DNA of 64,000 nt from Ventricola sp036297385 (GTDB taxonomy: Bacteria > Bacillota > Clostridia > Christensenellales > Aristaeellaceae): positions 1 through 64,000 of the forward strand of contig JAXJLD010000133.1 in the NCBI GenBank assembly GCA_036297385.1, read 5' to 3'. Below, one piece after another: positions 14,755-24,892 of the stretch. A model generated the notes under the pieces. It ran no database searches. It worked only from the letters and a program-made list of their open reading frames with translations, and had not been told where the DNA came from. The position numbers and the translations under genes were made by a program. Each line of letters opens with the position of its first letter. The stretch's first letter is position 1.

Positions 14755-16026
14755 ATGGAAATCTATCTGATTGGTTTGGCGGTTGCCATGGTGGGCGGCT
14801 TGATGCTCTCCCGTCTCACCCGGCTGGTTCATCTGCCGGCTGTCACCGCGTATCTGGTGGCTGGATTGCTGCTGGGTCCGTTCTGTTTGGGTGCGCTGCA
14901 GGTGCCTGGTCTGGGCTTCAATTCGCTGGAGCAGGTGGAAGTGATGAAGATCGTCAGCCAGACGGCGCTGGGCTTCATTGCCTTTTCGATGGGCAATGAA
15001 TTCAGGCTTCGTCAGCTCAAGACGATGGGCAAGAGTGCGATTGTGATCGGTGTGGCGCAGGCGGTCATCACGACGATTGTGGTGGATATTGCGCTGATTG
15101 CACTGCACTTCTTCTTCCCGCAGATGATCTCGCTCCCGTGCGCGATCACGCTGGGTGCGATTGCCTCCGCAACGGCTCCGGCGGCGACCATGATGGTGGT
15201 GCGCCAGTATAAGGCGGATGGCCCTATGACCCGTCTGCTGATGCTGGTGGTTGCCATCGACGACGCGGTGGGTCTGCTGCTGTTCTCGGTCTCCTTCGGC
15301 ATTGCCAATGCGCTGGCAAGCGGAGCGGTCAGCCTGATGGCTGTGGTGGTGGAGCCGATTGTGGAAATCGTGCTGTCGCTGGCGCTGGGCGCGGCGATGG
15401 GCTGGCTGCTCAACTGGGTGGAGAAGTTCTTCCACTCCCGCAGCAAGCGTATGAGCATTTCCATTGCGTTTGTCATGCTGACCGTCGGTCTGTCCATGCT
15501 TTCCTTCCGGATCGGCCCGGTGCATTGCAGTTTCTCGCTGCTGCTGGTGTGTATGATGACCGGCACGGTTTTCTGCAACATCTGCCCGACATCCGAAGAG
15601 CTGATGGAGCGCGTGGAGAACTGGACGATGCCGCTGAACGTGCTGTTCTTCGTGCTTTCCGGCGCGGAGCTGGATCTCAACGTGCTTTCTCAGCCGGTGA
15701 CGCTGATTGTCGGCGTGGTGTACATTCTGGCGCGTTCGCTGGGCAAGTACACCGGTGCGGCGGCGAGCTGCCGCGCGACGGCGCAGCCGCAGCCCATTGT
15801 CAATCATCTGGGCATCACGTTGCTGCCGCAGGCCGGTGTGGCGCTGGGCATGGCGATGACCGCCGCCACCCTGCCGGATGGCTCGCTGGCGCGCAACGTC
15901 GTGCTGTTCTCCGTGCTGGTGTATGAGCTGGTTGGCCCGGCGCTGACCAAGCGTTCGCTGACGGCTGTGGGCGAGATCCGTCCCGAAGGGCGCACTAATG
16001 CCCGTAAGCTTAACGCCGAGGGCTGA
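14755..16026 (+). CDS. CPA2-family cation/proton antiporter (KefB/NapA-like)
   Basis: The 423-residue, strongly hydrophobic protein has about 12 transmembrane segments and fits the Na_H_Exchanger (CPA2) family: LPAVTAYLVAGLLLGPF near the N-terminus, the unwound-helix region ATAPAATMMVVRQY, then MLVVAIDDAVGLLLFS with the acidic pair typical of electrogenic antiporters, and LPQAGVALGMAMTA. It lacks the TrkA-N/TrkA-C regulatory tail of Kef proteins. The ATG at 14755 is preferred over a TTG 33 bases earlier. The gene stands alone between its own promoter and a terminator at 16102. The ion transported cannot be read from the sequence. Confidence 0.85.
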   Translation: MEIYLIGLAVAMVGGLMLSRLTRLVHLPAVTAYLVAGLLLGPFCLGALQVPGLGFNSLEQVEVMKIVSQTALGFIAFSMGNEFRLRQLKTMGKSAIVIGVAQAVITTIVVDIALIALHFFFPQMISLPCAITLGAIASATAPAATMMVVRQYKADGPMTRLLMLVVAIDDAVGLLLFSVSFGIANALASGAVSLMAVVVEPIVEIVLSLALGAAMGWLLNWVEKFFHSRSKRMSISIAFVMLTVGLSMLSFRIGPVHCSFSLLLVCMMTGTVFCNICPTSEELMERVENWTMPLNVLFFVLSGAELDLNVLSQPVTLIVGVVYILARSLGKYTGAAASCRATAQPQPIVNHLGITLLPQAGVALGMAMTAATLPDGSLARNVVLFSVLVYELVGPALTKRSLTAVGEIRPEGRTNARKLNAEG

Positions 16027-16101
16027 TCGTGTGAATCCTGCTTAAATCGCTCATTTTCATTGCGAAATGGCAGAGAAAACCATCTGATTGACCATACAAA
16101 G

Positions 16102-16131
16102 ACGCAGTCCGAAAGCAGGGCTGCGTTTTTT
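16102..16131 (+). terminator. Rho-independent terminator of the antiporter gene
   Basis: ACGCAGTCC and GGGCTGCGT pair around GAAAGCA and run into TTTTTT. Confidence 0.85.
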
Positions 16132-16135
16132 GATG

Positions 16136-16164
16136 TTGGCGGGCGGGAAAAAGCGTGCTATACT
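16136..16164 (+). promoter_or_regulatory. Promoter of the esterase gene
   Basis: TTGGCG (16136-16141) and TATACT (16159-16164) are 17 bases apart, directly after the terminator. Confidence 0.6.
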
Positions 16165-16197
16165 CGTGGGGAACACATGGAAAGCGGGGGAGAGACG

Positions 16198-17082
16198 ATG
16201 GAAAAGAAGTGGATGATTCTGTGCGTGGCTGGGCAATCCAATGCCGTGGGCTATGACGAATCGCCGATGACGGCGCAGGATCGAATCAGCGATGCGCGCA
16301 TCGCACAGCTCGGACTGTATGGAGAGGATAACCTGCGGGTGATTCCGCTGGGAGCGTGTGCGCAGAATATTCAGGATATGCGGCCATACGGCCACCCCGA
16401 GCATCCCGGTGAGGGCACGAAGGGGATTCATCTGCCGCTTGTGCGCCTGCTGCTGACACAGATCCCGGAGGATTATGGCGTGCTGGTGATTGCTTGTGCG
16501 CATGGCGGAACGGGCTTCACCGTCGGAGAGATGGGCGCGTATGATGCGCAGGCGATGCGGCCTGAGCCGGGGGTATGGTGCTGGGGAACGGCTTCCAATT
16601 ATTACCGCTGTATGCGGGATCGCGTGGCGTATGCGCTGGATATGAACCCGGAAAACCGATTCCTTGGGGTGGTCTGGTGTCAGGGAGAACATGACAGCGG
16701 CGATCCGCAGGGACAGATTCGCGGCTTTGAGACGATGACGGAGGACTTTTTCCGTTTCTTTGGCGAACATTATCCGGGGCGCGTGTACCGCGGAGATTGG
16801 AACCGCGCGATCTGGTATAACTATGAGACGGTGGGCTACTGGTATGCGCTGGAGGGCTGCCGCGAAATCTGGGCGAATTACCGCCGCTGGAGCCCGGAAA
16901 CCTATGTCGAGATCCCGCGGGACACGGATTCCAACGCGGTGCGCGGCACGGGAATCACGGCGCGCGTGCGGGAGCAGCACTTTGGCAATGATGCTTATGC
17001 GCGCGTGGTTGCCCCGCGCGTGGCGCAGGAGATGGGCAAGCGGCTGATGCCCTGTCACAGCGAGGAGACGGGGACGGTCTGA
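16198..17082 (+). CDS. SGNH-type carbohydrate/sialate O-acetylesterase family protein
   Basis: The 294-residue protein fits the SASA/carbohydrate esterase family 6 group: the Ser in VAGQSNAVGYD (about residue 14), the GG block AHGGTGFT and the second block VVWCQGEHDSGDP, which supplies the His/Asp-type residues. Such enzymes remove acetyl groups from sugars on glycans. There is no signal peptide, so it should act in the cytoplasm. The ATG at 16198 follows GGGGGAGAGACG; in-frame ATGs upstream lack a ribosome site. The 3' end overlaps the convergent anti-sigma-like gene by 28 bases. The actual substrate is unknown. Confidence 0.72.
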   Translation: MEKKWMILCVAGQSNAVGYDESPMTAQDRISDARIAQLGLYGEDNLRVIPLGACAQNIQDMRPYGHPEHPGEGTKGIHLPLVRLLLTQIPEDYGVLVIACAHGGTGFTVGEMGAYDAQAMRPEPGVWCWGTASNYYRCMRDRVAYALDMNPENRFLGVVWCQGEHDSGDPQGQIRGFETMTEDFFRFFGEHYPGRVYRGDWNRAIWYNYETVGYWYALEGCREIWANYRRWSPETYVEIPRDTDSNAVRGTGITARVREQHFGNDAYARVVAPRVAQEMGKRLMPCHSEETGTV

Positions 17083-18014
17083 GTCGATTCCAGCACGCCG
17101 CTTGAGGCAAGGAAGGTCATCATTGTACACTCGGCCTCAGGATCGTCCGGCGATTCCCCGGCGGCGAAGCAGTAGGCGCGGTAGCGCGCCGCGCCATCGT
17201 CGAACGCGCGCTCGGAGAACAGCGAGAGATAGACGGTATGCTCCTCACCGCCCTGCCGGGAAAGCGCATTCTGCGCGGCGAGCATGATGGCGGCAGGCTG
17301 CACGTCGGTTTCCTGCGGCTCCCGGTGCAGGGCGCCGTCGTAGCGACGGGAAAACTCTGCCTGTACATCCAGCGCCCACATGAAGGGGTGTGAGCCGTAG
17401 CGCTCATACCATGCGCGGATTTCGCTGCGGTTATAATCCAACGAGGAGGGGATGGTGGCATCTCGCGGGGCGGAGTAGCTGATGACGGCATTGTTCTCTG
17501 CGGAGACGGTGACGGAGAACGTGCAGCCGTTGCCGTACACGCTGCGCATCGTCACCACGAAGGCGGTGGGATGGCCGGTTTCATCCTGAACGGCAGAAAC
17601 GTCCACCGTATATTCGTCAAAGGCGAAGATGCTGGTGTCGCACTCGGCTTCAAAACAGGCGCGTGCGGCCTCGATGGCGGCGCGTGTGTTGGGTGCGGCG
17701 GGCGTGACGGTGGGCGCGTCTGTGGGCAGAACCTCCTGCTTCGCGCGGATATTCGTTCCCGCGTAAGATGTAATTTCCGTGATCTGCATATTGCGGGCGT
17801 GCAGCGTAAAGAGAAAAATCGGCACGACGACCAGCGCGGCGCTCATGGCGGGCAGCAGCACATCCGCCCTGAACAGGCGGCGAGGCGGACGCTTGCAAAC
17901 GGGCTCTTCCGGCAGACGAACGGCACGAAGCACACGCTCCCTGTCCCAATCGGTGAAACGGACGGAGCTGAGGCTCTCGTTTACGGCTTTTTGGACTTCG
18001 GGATGGCGTTTCAT
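17055..18014 (-). CDS. Membrane protein paired with ECF sigma factor, probable anti-sigma factor
   Basis: This 319-residue protein starts at an ATG behind AAAGGAGCTGATCTCG, 6 bases after the sigma gene. A cytoplasmic N-terminus (1-50, with DWDRERVLRAVRLP) precedes one transmembrane helix (about 53-74, VLLPAMSAALVVVPIFLFTL) and a long extracytoplasmic part (about 75-319) with no recognised domain. Gene order and topology point to an anti-sigma or sensor partner. It has little visible similarity to the other anti-sigma-like protein at 13492. Its C-terminus overlaps the convergent esterase gene. Confidence 0.62.
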   Translation of the reverse strand: MKRHPEVQKAVNESLSSVRFTDWDRERVLRAVRLPEEPVCKRPPRRLFRADVLLPAMSAALVVVPIFLFTLHARNMQITEITSYAGTNIRAKQEVLPTDAPTVTPAAPNTRAAIEAARACFEAECDTSIFAFDEYTVDVSAVQDETGHPTAFVVTMRSVYGNGCTFSVTVSAENNAVISYSAPRDATIPSSLDYNRSEIRAWYERYGSHPFMWALDVQAEFSRRYDGALHREPQETDVQPAAIMLAAQNALSRQGGEEHTVYLSLFSERAFDDGAARYRAYCFAAGESPDDPEAECTMMTFLASSGVLESTQTVPVSSL

Positions 18015-18019
18015 CGAGA

Positions 18020-18526
18020 TCAGCTCCTTTCCCACTCAATTCTCAGTTTTTTGTAAGCCTGCGCCAGCCTTCGCGTGGCGGTCGGTGCGGAGATGTTCAA
18101 AATCTGTGCGCAGGTGCGCAGGTTCAGCCCTTCGTAATCGTGCAGCAGCACGATTTCCTTAAGCTTGGGCGGCAGGGCGGAGAGAGCCTGTGCCAGCGCA
18201 AGGCGATCCTCGTGCCCAGGTGCGACACTCAGGGGAAGCTCTTCAATGGTCTTGTGCCGGTCGATGTGGCGCATCCATGAGGAGCGAAGCATATCCTTGC
18301 AGGTATTGACGGCGATGCGCATCAGCCACGCCTTTTCGCTGTGAATTTCGCCATCGAGCAGGGCATCCAGATGCTCAAACGCCTTGATAAAGGTCTCCTG
18401 TGCCGCATCCTCTGCGCTGGGCATATCGCGCAGGTATACGCAGCACATGCGCTTGACGCTGTCGCCGTAGAGCTGCATCAGGCGAATCAGCTCTCCCTCG
18501 CGGTCATCTTGTGTATGGGCCTGCAT
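18020..18526 (-). CDS. ECF-type RNA polymerase sigma factor
   Basis: The 168-residue sigma factor has region 2 (LIRLMQLYGDSVKRMCCVYL, MPSAEDAAQETFIKAFEHLD, KAWLMRIAVNTCKDMLRSSW) and region 4 (LPPKLKEIVLLHDYEGLNLR, TCAQILNISAPTATRRLAQA). The ATG at 18526 follows GGGAGGTGAAGCGACC. The longer upstream in-frame extension overlaps the likely promoter and is rejected. It forms a two-gene operon with the membrane protein at 17055. Confidence 0.9.
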   Translation of the reverse strand: MQAHTQDDREGELIRLMQLYGDSVKRMCCVYLRDMPSAEDAAQETFIKAFEHLDALLDGEIHSEKAWLMRIAVNTCKDMLRSSWMRHIDRHKTIEELPLSVAPGHEDRLALAQALSALPPKLKEIVLLHDYEGLNLRTCAQILNISAPTATRRLAQAYKKLRIEWERS

Positions 18527-18551
18527 GGTCGCTTCACCTCCCTCTATGGTG

Positions 18552-18579
18552 TAGACGATGCAAAAGGACGAAAATTTCA
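18552..18579 (-). promoter_or_regulatory. Candidate ECF-type autoregulated promoter
   Basis: On the minus strand, TGAAAT (18579-18574) and CGTCTA (18557-18552) are 16 bases apart, just upstream of the sigma gene ribosome site. The -10 box is the same CGTCTA seen before the ECF gene at 13034. Confidence 0.45.
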
Positions 18580-18659
18580 TGTTGCGGGAAAATATTTCCG
18601 ACAGGCAGTTTTTCTCGGATTTGGAATTGACCATCGGCAGATTCTGCACCGTTCGCCAT

Positions 18660-18688
18660 TGCCTTTATCGGGGACAGCGGGTACAATA
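18660..18688 (+). promoter_or_regulatory. Promoter of the dnaK-like gene
   Basis: TTGCCT (18660-18665) and TACAAT (18683-18688) are 17 bases apart. No CIRCE inverted repeat is visible nearby, so HrcA control is not indicated. Confidence 0.5.
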
Positions 18689-18752
18689 AGAACGTTGTAT
18701 CAAGATGGAGAGATCAGCGTTTTCAAATGAATCATCCATGGAGGAATGACAG

Positions 18753-20534
<1,782 letters not shown>

Positions 20535-20573
20535 CGCGGTCAATGCAGATCAAATCAGCATGAATAGAGAAAA

Positions 20574-20606
20574 CGCCGCTTCCGGGATATGGAAGCGGCG
20601 ATTCTT
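20574..20606 (+). terminator. Rho-independent terminator, usable from both sides
   Basis: CGCCGCTTCC pairs perfectly with GGAAGCGGCG around GGGATAT; ATTCTTTT follows on the plus strand. It separates the dnaK-like gene from the convergent small membrane protein gene. Confidence 0.8.
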
Positions 20607-20614
20607 TTGGTACG

Positions 20615-20746
20615 TTAGTACAGCGCACTGGCGATGTACGGCATGATCGCCGTCACCAGCAGAGCGGCGCAGGCCACGAAGGCGACAATGCGCACCGCCT
20701 TTTTCTTGCGCTGCTCGCGCGCGGACGGATTCTTTGCAGAAGCCAT
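20615..20746 (-). CDS. 43-residue single-TM membrane protein, unknown function
   Basis: The short protein has a basic cytoplasmic N-terminus (SAREQRKKKAVR) and one transmembrane helix (IVAFVACAALLVTAIMPYIA). AGGAGGTTGAGTCCC precedes the ATG at 20746, which decides the start against longer in-frame versions. It resembles the many small DUF4044-like membrane proteins of Clostridia in layout, but the family cannot be assigned with certainty. It is transcribed alone, convergent to dnaK. Confidence 0.65.
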   Translation of the reverse strand: MASAKNPSAREQRKKKAVRIVAFVACAALLVTAIMPYIASALY

Positions 20747-20914
20747 GGGACTCAACCTCCTCTTGATTGCTGACCCCATTATAGCACAGACGTGTGTAAA
20801 CGTATAGAGGAAAGAACGCACAAATTCGCATAGGGTCAAGGGGGAACTTTTCAAAAAGTGCCCGATACGCCCGGCTCAAACAGCGGTGCGGAAGGGGAAC
20901 GCGGAAAATACGGC

Positions 20915-20944
20915 TTGACACGCCCGCTGTATTGGGCATATAAT
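20915..20944 (+). promoter_or_regulatory. Promoter of the cysE-cysS T-box transcript
   Basis: A perfect TTGACA (20915-20920) and a perfect TATAAT (20939-20944) are separated by 18 bases. Confidence 0.85.
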
Positions 20945-20954
20945 GTTTGGTACA

Positions 20955-21183
20955 GGCTGAGAGCGGAAGAGTATCCTGCTTTGCATCCCCAGAGAGCGTG
21001 CGTCACCGGCTGCAAGCGCACGCGGACGGCAGGCAGGAGAAGTGCATCCGTGAGCCCCGCACCGAAAGAGAGTAGGCTGCGGCGCAGTCGCTGCGTTATG
21101 GCGGGCTGAGTGGGGCGCATGGCGCCCAAACAGAGTGGAACCGCGGCATCGCCGTCTCTGACAGAGACGGCGGTGCTTTTTTT
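20955..21183 (+). promoter_or_regulatory. T-box riboswitch, cysteine specific
   Basis: The leader shows the stem I elements AGTA and AGAGAG, a specifier region GAAGTGCATCC with the cysteine codon TGC at 21043-21045, and the conserved T-box AGAGTGGAACCGCG (21132-21145). It ends in a terminator with a 13-bp stem, GCATCGCCGTCTC with GAGACGGCGGTGC (21146-21176), followed by eight T. Uncharged tRNA-Cys should stabilise the antiterminator and switch on cysE-cysS. Confidence 0.93.
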
Positions 21184-21209
21184 CTTTTCCGGTTTGCCGG
21201 AGGAGGAAT

Positions 21210-21908
21210 GTGGGAGAGGAGCGGAAAAGCCGCGTGTTTGACAACCTTCGCGCGGACGTCGCCTCCGTCATGGAGCGCGATCCGGCCGCAAAATCCAAAT
21301 GGGAGGTGCTGCTGTGCTACCCGTATGTGAAGGCGATGGCCTATCACCGGCTGGCGCACAAGCAGTATCTCAAAGGCCATACGACGCTGGCGCGCTGGAT
21401 TTCCCAGCACGCACGCCATGTGACGGGCATTGAAATTCACCCCGGTGCGCAGATTGGAAAGGGATTTTTCATCGACCACGGCAACGGCGTGGTCATCGGT
21501 GAAACGGCGGTGATCGGGGACAACGTGACGGTCTATCAGGGCGTGACGCTGGGCGGCACCGGCAAGGATACCGGCAAGCGGCATCCGACGATTGGCAGCA
21601 ACGTGACCATCGGCGCGGGCGCGAAGGTGCTCGGCCCGTTTACCGTGGGGGACAACAGCAAGATCGGCGCGAGCGCTGTGGTGCTCAAGGAGGTTCCGCC
21701 CAACTGCACCGTGGTGGGCAACCCCGGACGCATCGTGCGCAGGCACGGTGAAGCGCCGCAGGTGGATTTGGATCACATCCACCTGCCTGATCCGGTCAAG
21801 GCGCGGATTGAGTCGCTCGAGCGCAGAATTGAAGAGCTGGAAGCACACATTCACCATATGTATGGAACGCAACACATCAAGGAGGACTTGGAAGATGCAG
21901 ATCTATAA
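21210..21908 (+). CDS. cysE: Serine O-acetyltransferase
   Basis: This 232-residue enzyme makes O-acetylserine from serine and acetyl-CoA, the precursor of cysteine. It has the N-terminal helical domain (ERDPAAKSKWEVLLCYPYVKA) and a left-handed beta-helix of hexapeptide repeats (IEIHPGAQIGKGFFIDHGNG, VVIGETAVIGDNVTVYQGVT, LGGTGKDTGKRHPTIGSNV) with the active-site His of DHGNG. A C-terminal coiled coil (ARIESLERRIEELEAHIHH) is present. The start is GTG, placed behind GGAGGAGG; an ATG two bases earlier is out of frame. It is the first gene after the cysteine T-box and overlaps cysS by 14 bases. Confidence 0.93.
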   Translation: MGEERKSRVFDNLRADVASVMERDPAAKSKWEVLLCYPYVKAMAYHRLAHKQYLKGHTTLARWISQHARHVTGIEIHPGAQIGKGFFIDHGNGVVIGETAVIGDNVTVYQGVTLGGTGKDTGKRHPTIGSNVTIGAGAKVLGPFTVGDNSKIGASAVVLKEVPPNCTVVGNPGRIVRRHGEAPQVDLDHIHLPDPVKARIESLERRIEELEAHIHHMYGTQHIKEDLEDADL

Positions 21909-23295
21909 TACGCAGACCCGCCGCAAGGAGGAATTTGTGCCGCTGGAGGAGGGCAAGGTGCGCATTTACGCCTGCGGCCCGACCGTGTACAATTATTTCC
22001 ATATCGGAAACGCCCGCCCGTTCATCGTGTTTGACACGCTGCGCCGCTATCTGGAACACAAGGGCTACGAGGTCAAGTTCGTGCAGAACTTCACCGATAT
22101 CGACGACAAGATGATCCGCCGCGCCAACGAGGAGGGCATCACTGTCAAGGAGCTGGGCGACCGGTTCATCGCTGAATATTACAAGGACGCGGATGCGCTG
22201 GGTATCGAGCGCGCGACGGTGAACCCCAAGGCGACGGAGCATATCCCGGAGATCATTGCCCTGATTCAGAAGCTGGAGGAAAAGGGGCTGGCCTACGCCG
22301 TGGAGAACGGCGACGTGTACTACAACACCAAGGGTTTTGCGGGCTATGGCAAGCTCTGCGGCCAGTGCCTGGATGATCTGGAGAGCGGTGCGCGCATTGA
22401 GGTGGACGCCATCAAGCGCAACCCGATGGACTTCGCCCTCTGGAAGGCGCAGAAGCCGGGCGAACCCGCGTGGGAATCTCCGTGGGGCATGGGCCGTCCG
22501 GGCTGGCACATCGAGTGCTCCGCGATGAGCATGAAGTATCTGGGCGAGACCATCGACATCCATTGCGGCGGCAAGGATCTGGTTTTCCCGCACCACGAGA
22601 ATGAAATTGCCCAGAGCGAGGGTGCGACGGGCAAGCCGTTCGTCCGCTACTGGATGCACAACGGCTTCATCAATGTGGATAACCAGAAGATGAGCAAGTC
22701 GCTGGGCAACTTCTTCACCGTGCGCGATATCGCCAAGGAGTTTGATCTGGAGGCCGTGCGTATGTTCATGCTCAGCGCACACTACCGCAGCCCGATCAAC
22801 TTCTCCCGCGAGATGATCGAGCAGGCCAAGGCTTCGCTGGACCGCCTGTACACCGCGCGCGACCACTACGCCTTCCTGCTGGAGAATGCGCCGGACGGCG
22901 ACATGGGCGAGAAGGAAACCGAGCTGATGGCTAAGGTGCAGGCTGTCCGCGCCGGATTTGACGAGGCCATGGACGATGACATGAACACCGCCGGCGCGAT
23001 TGGTCAGCTCTTTGAGCTGGTGCGCGAGGCGAACGCCGCGCTGGATGAGCATAGCCCGAAGGCCGCGATTGAGGCGGTGCTGAACGCGCTGGATGAGCTG
23101 ACCAGCGTGCTGGGCATCCTGCGCCGCAAGACGGACGAGAAGGATGACGAGGTGGAGAAGCTGCTCGCCGCACGCGCTGAGGCCCGCGCCAACAAGAACT
23201 GGGCGGAGAGCGACCGCCTGCGCGATGAGATCATCGCGCTGGGCTACGTCCTCAAGGACACCAAGCAGGGCCAGCAGATTTCCAAGGCGATCTGA
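21895..23295 (+). CDS. cysS: Cysteinyl-tRNA synthetase
   Basis: The 466-residue class I synthetase charges tRNA-Cys. Visible are the zinc ligand in YACGPTVYN, the HIGH box HIGNARPF, VQNFTDIDDKMI, CSAMSMKYLG, DLVFPHHENEIAQSE and the KMSKS box KMSKSLGNFF, followed by the helical anticodon-recognition part. The length is normal. The ATG follows GGAGGACTTGGAAG and lies inside the cysE end, so cysE and cysS are translationally coupled and share T-box control; supply and use of cysteine are adjusted together. Confidence 0.97.
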   Translation: MQIYNTQTRRKEEFVPLEEGKVRIYACGPTVYNYFHIGNARPFIVFDTLRRYLEHKGYEVKFVQNFTDIDDKMIRRANEEGITVKELGDRFIAEYYKDADALGIERATVNPKATEHIPEIIALIQKLEEKGLAYAVENGDVYYNTKGFAGYGKLCGQCLDDLESGARIEVDAIKRNPMDFALWKAQKPGEPAWESPWGMGRPGWHIECSAMSMKYLGETIDIHCGGKDLVFPHHENEIAQSEGATGKPFVRYWMHNGFINVDNQKMSKSLGNFFTVRDIAKEFDLEAVRMFMLSAHYRSPINFSREMIEQAKASLDRLYTARDHYAFLLENAPDGDMGEKETELMAKVQAVRAGFDEAMDDDMNTAGAIGQLFELVREANAALDEHSPKAAIEAVLNALDELTSVLGILRRKTDEKDDEVEKLLAARAEARANKNWAESDRLRDEIIALGYVLKDTKQGQQISKAI

Positions 23296-23306
23296 CCGGA
23301 TGGCGC

Positions 23307-23335
23307 TTGACAAACGGAAAAGAATCTGCTATCAT
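23307..23335 (+). promoter_or_regulatory. Promoter of the SAM-riboswitch/metK transcript
   Basis: A perfect TTGACA (23307-23312) and TATCAT (23330-23335) lie 17 bases apart, 12 bases after the cysS stop codon. Confidence 0.8.
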
Positions 23336-23370
23336 AGTCCAGATTTCAGTCAAAAGCGAATTCAATAAAC

Positions 23371-23520
23371 CTTATCCAGAGTGGCGGAGGGAATAGGCCC
23401 TGTGAAGCCCGGCAACCGGAGTCAAATCCGGTGCTAAATCCTACGACAGCGATGTCGGCAGATGAGGTGTGGTCAAGAAATAGAAGCCGCTCTGATCCTG
23501 CACGTTCAGAGCGGCTTTTT
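23371..23520 (+). promoter_or_regulatory. SAM-I (S-box) riboswitch with terminator
   Basis: The conserved S-box core is present: CTTATCCAGAGTGGCGGAGG, the GGCCCTGTGAAGCCCGGCAA segment with ACC, the GGTGCTAAATCC stretch and the closing GCAGATGAG. A terminator follows, AGCCGCTCTGA (23485-23495) pairing with TCAGAGCGGCT (23506-23516) before TTTTT. High SAM should stop transcription of metK, whose product makes SAM. Confidence 0.95.
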
Positions 23521-23559
23521 CTGAGCCTTTACGCTGGCATATCCAAGGAGAAAAGAAAA

Positions 23560-24747
23560 ATGGAAAAGAAGAGAAAACTGTTTACGTCTGAATCCGTCAC
23601 CGAGGGACATCCGGACAAAATCTGCGACCAGATCAGCGACGCGGTGCTCGATGAAATCCTCAGCCAGGACCCGTATGCGCGCGTGGCGTGCGAAACCTGC
23701 ACCACCACGGGCATTGTCATGGTCATGGGCGAGGTGACGACGACCGCGAGCTATGCGGTGGACGATATCGTGCGCAAGGTGATCTGCGAAATCGGCTATG
23801 ACCGTGCGAAGTACGGCTTTGACGGCAACACCTGCGCGGTGCTGACCGCTCTGCATGGTCAGAGCCCGGATATCGCGCAGGGCGTGAATGCGGCGCTGGA
23901 AGGCCGCTCCGCTGGTGAGAATGATATCGGCGCGGGCGATCAGGGTATGATGTTCGGTTTTGCCTGCGACGAGACGCCGGAGTATATGCCCATGGCCATC
24001 GCGCTGGCGCACCGTATCACCCGCAAGCTCTCCGAGTGCCGCCGCAGCGGAGAGCTGGCATGGCTGCGTCCGGACGGCAAGAGCCAGGTGACGGTCGAGT
24101 ACGATGAGCAGGATCGTCCGGTTCGCGTGGATACCGTCGTGGTGTCCACCCAGCACGCGCCGGAAATTGAGCATGACGAGCTGAGCCGCGAGATCATCGA
24201 GAAGGTCATCAAGACCTCTGTTCCGGCGGAACTGATGGACGAGCAGACTCGCTTCCTCATCAACCCGACGGGCAAGTTTGTCATCGGCGGCCCGATGGGC
24301 GATTCCGGCCTCACCGGCCGCAAGATCATCGTGGATACCTACGGCGGATATGCCCGTCACGGCGGCGGCGCGTTCTCCGGCAAGGACCCGACGAAGGTGG
24401 ACCGCAGCGCCGCGTATGCGGGACGCTACGTCGCCAAGAATCTGGTGGCGGCCGGTTTGGCGAAGCGCTGCGAAATCGAGCTGGCGTATGCCATCGGCGT
24501 GGCGCGTCCGGTTTCGCTGCTGGTGGATACGCAGGGCACGGGCGTGATGCCTGACGAGAAGCTGGCGGAGCTGGTGGGTCGCTGCTTTGACCTGCGCCCG
24601 GCGAGCATCATCAGTATGCTCGATCTGCGCCGCCCGATTTACCGCCAGACGGCGGCCTTCGGTCACTTTGGCCGCACGGACGTCGATCTGCCGTGGGAGC
24701 GTCTTGACCGCGTGGAGCAGCTCAAGGCTGAAGCCGCGAAGCTGTAA
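23560..24747 (+). CDS. metK: S-adenosylmethionine synthetase
   Basis: The 395-residue enzyme makes SAM from methionine and ATP. It shows SESVTEGHPDKICDQISDAV, the GAGDQGMMFGFA signature, the P-loop-like GGGAFSGKDPTKVDRSAAY and IGVARPVSLLVDTQGTG. Length and motifs are normal. The ATG at 23560 follows CAAGGAGAAAAGAAAA. It is the sole gene behind the S-box leader and is closed by a terminator at 24773. Confidence 0.97.
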   Translation: MEKKRKLFTSESVTEGHPDKICDQISDAVLDEILSQDPYARVACETCTTTGIVMVMGEVTTTASYAVDDIVRKVICEIGYDRAKYGFDGNTCAVLTALHGQSPDIAQGVNAALEGRSAGENDIGAGDQGMMFGFACDETPEYMPMAIALAHRITRKLSECRRSGELAWLRPDGKSQVTVEYDEQDRPVRVDTVVVSTQHAPEIEHDELSREIIEKVIKTSVPAELMDEQTRFLINPTGKFVIGGPMGDSGLTGRKIIVDTYGGYARHGGGAFSGKDPTKVDRSAAYAGRYVAKNLVAAGLAKRCEIELAYAIGVARPVSLLVDTQGTGVMPDEKLAELVGRCFDLRPASIISMLDLRRPIYRQTAAFGHFGRTDVDLPWERLDRVEQLKAEAAKL

Positions 24748-24772
24748 CGCAAGGCAAAAATGGGATAGAAGA

Positions 24773-24804
24773 AGAGTTGTCTCAGCAAGAGGCAACTCTT
24801 TTTT
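24773..24804 (+). terminator. Rho-independent terminator of metK
   Basis: AGAGTTGTCTC and GAGGCAACTCT pair around AGCAA and run into TTTTTT. Confidence 0.88.
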
Positions 24805-24892
24805 CTATGATATTGTTTATAATCTCATATCATGATCTGGCGGAAATGCGTGAGAAGCGCGAAGCAAAGAAGGTTTTCAATGCAAAACGGCA

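Noticed and set aside
14347..15807. Minus-strand open frame of 486 codons over the antiporter
   Set aside because: Translation is almost only His, Arg and Gln, typical for the reverse strand of a hydrophobic GC-rich gene.
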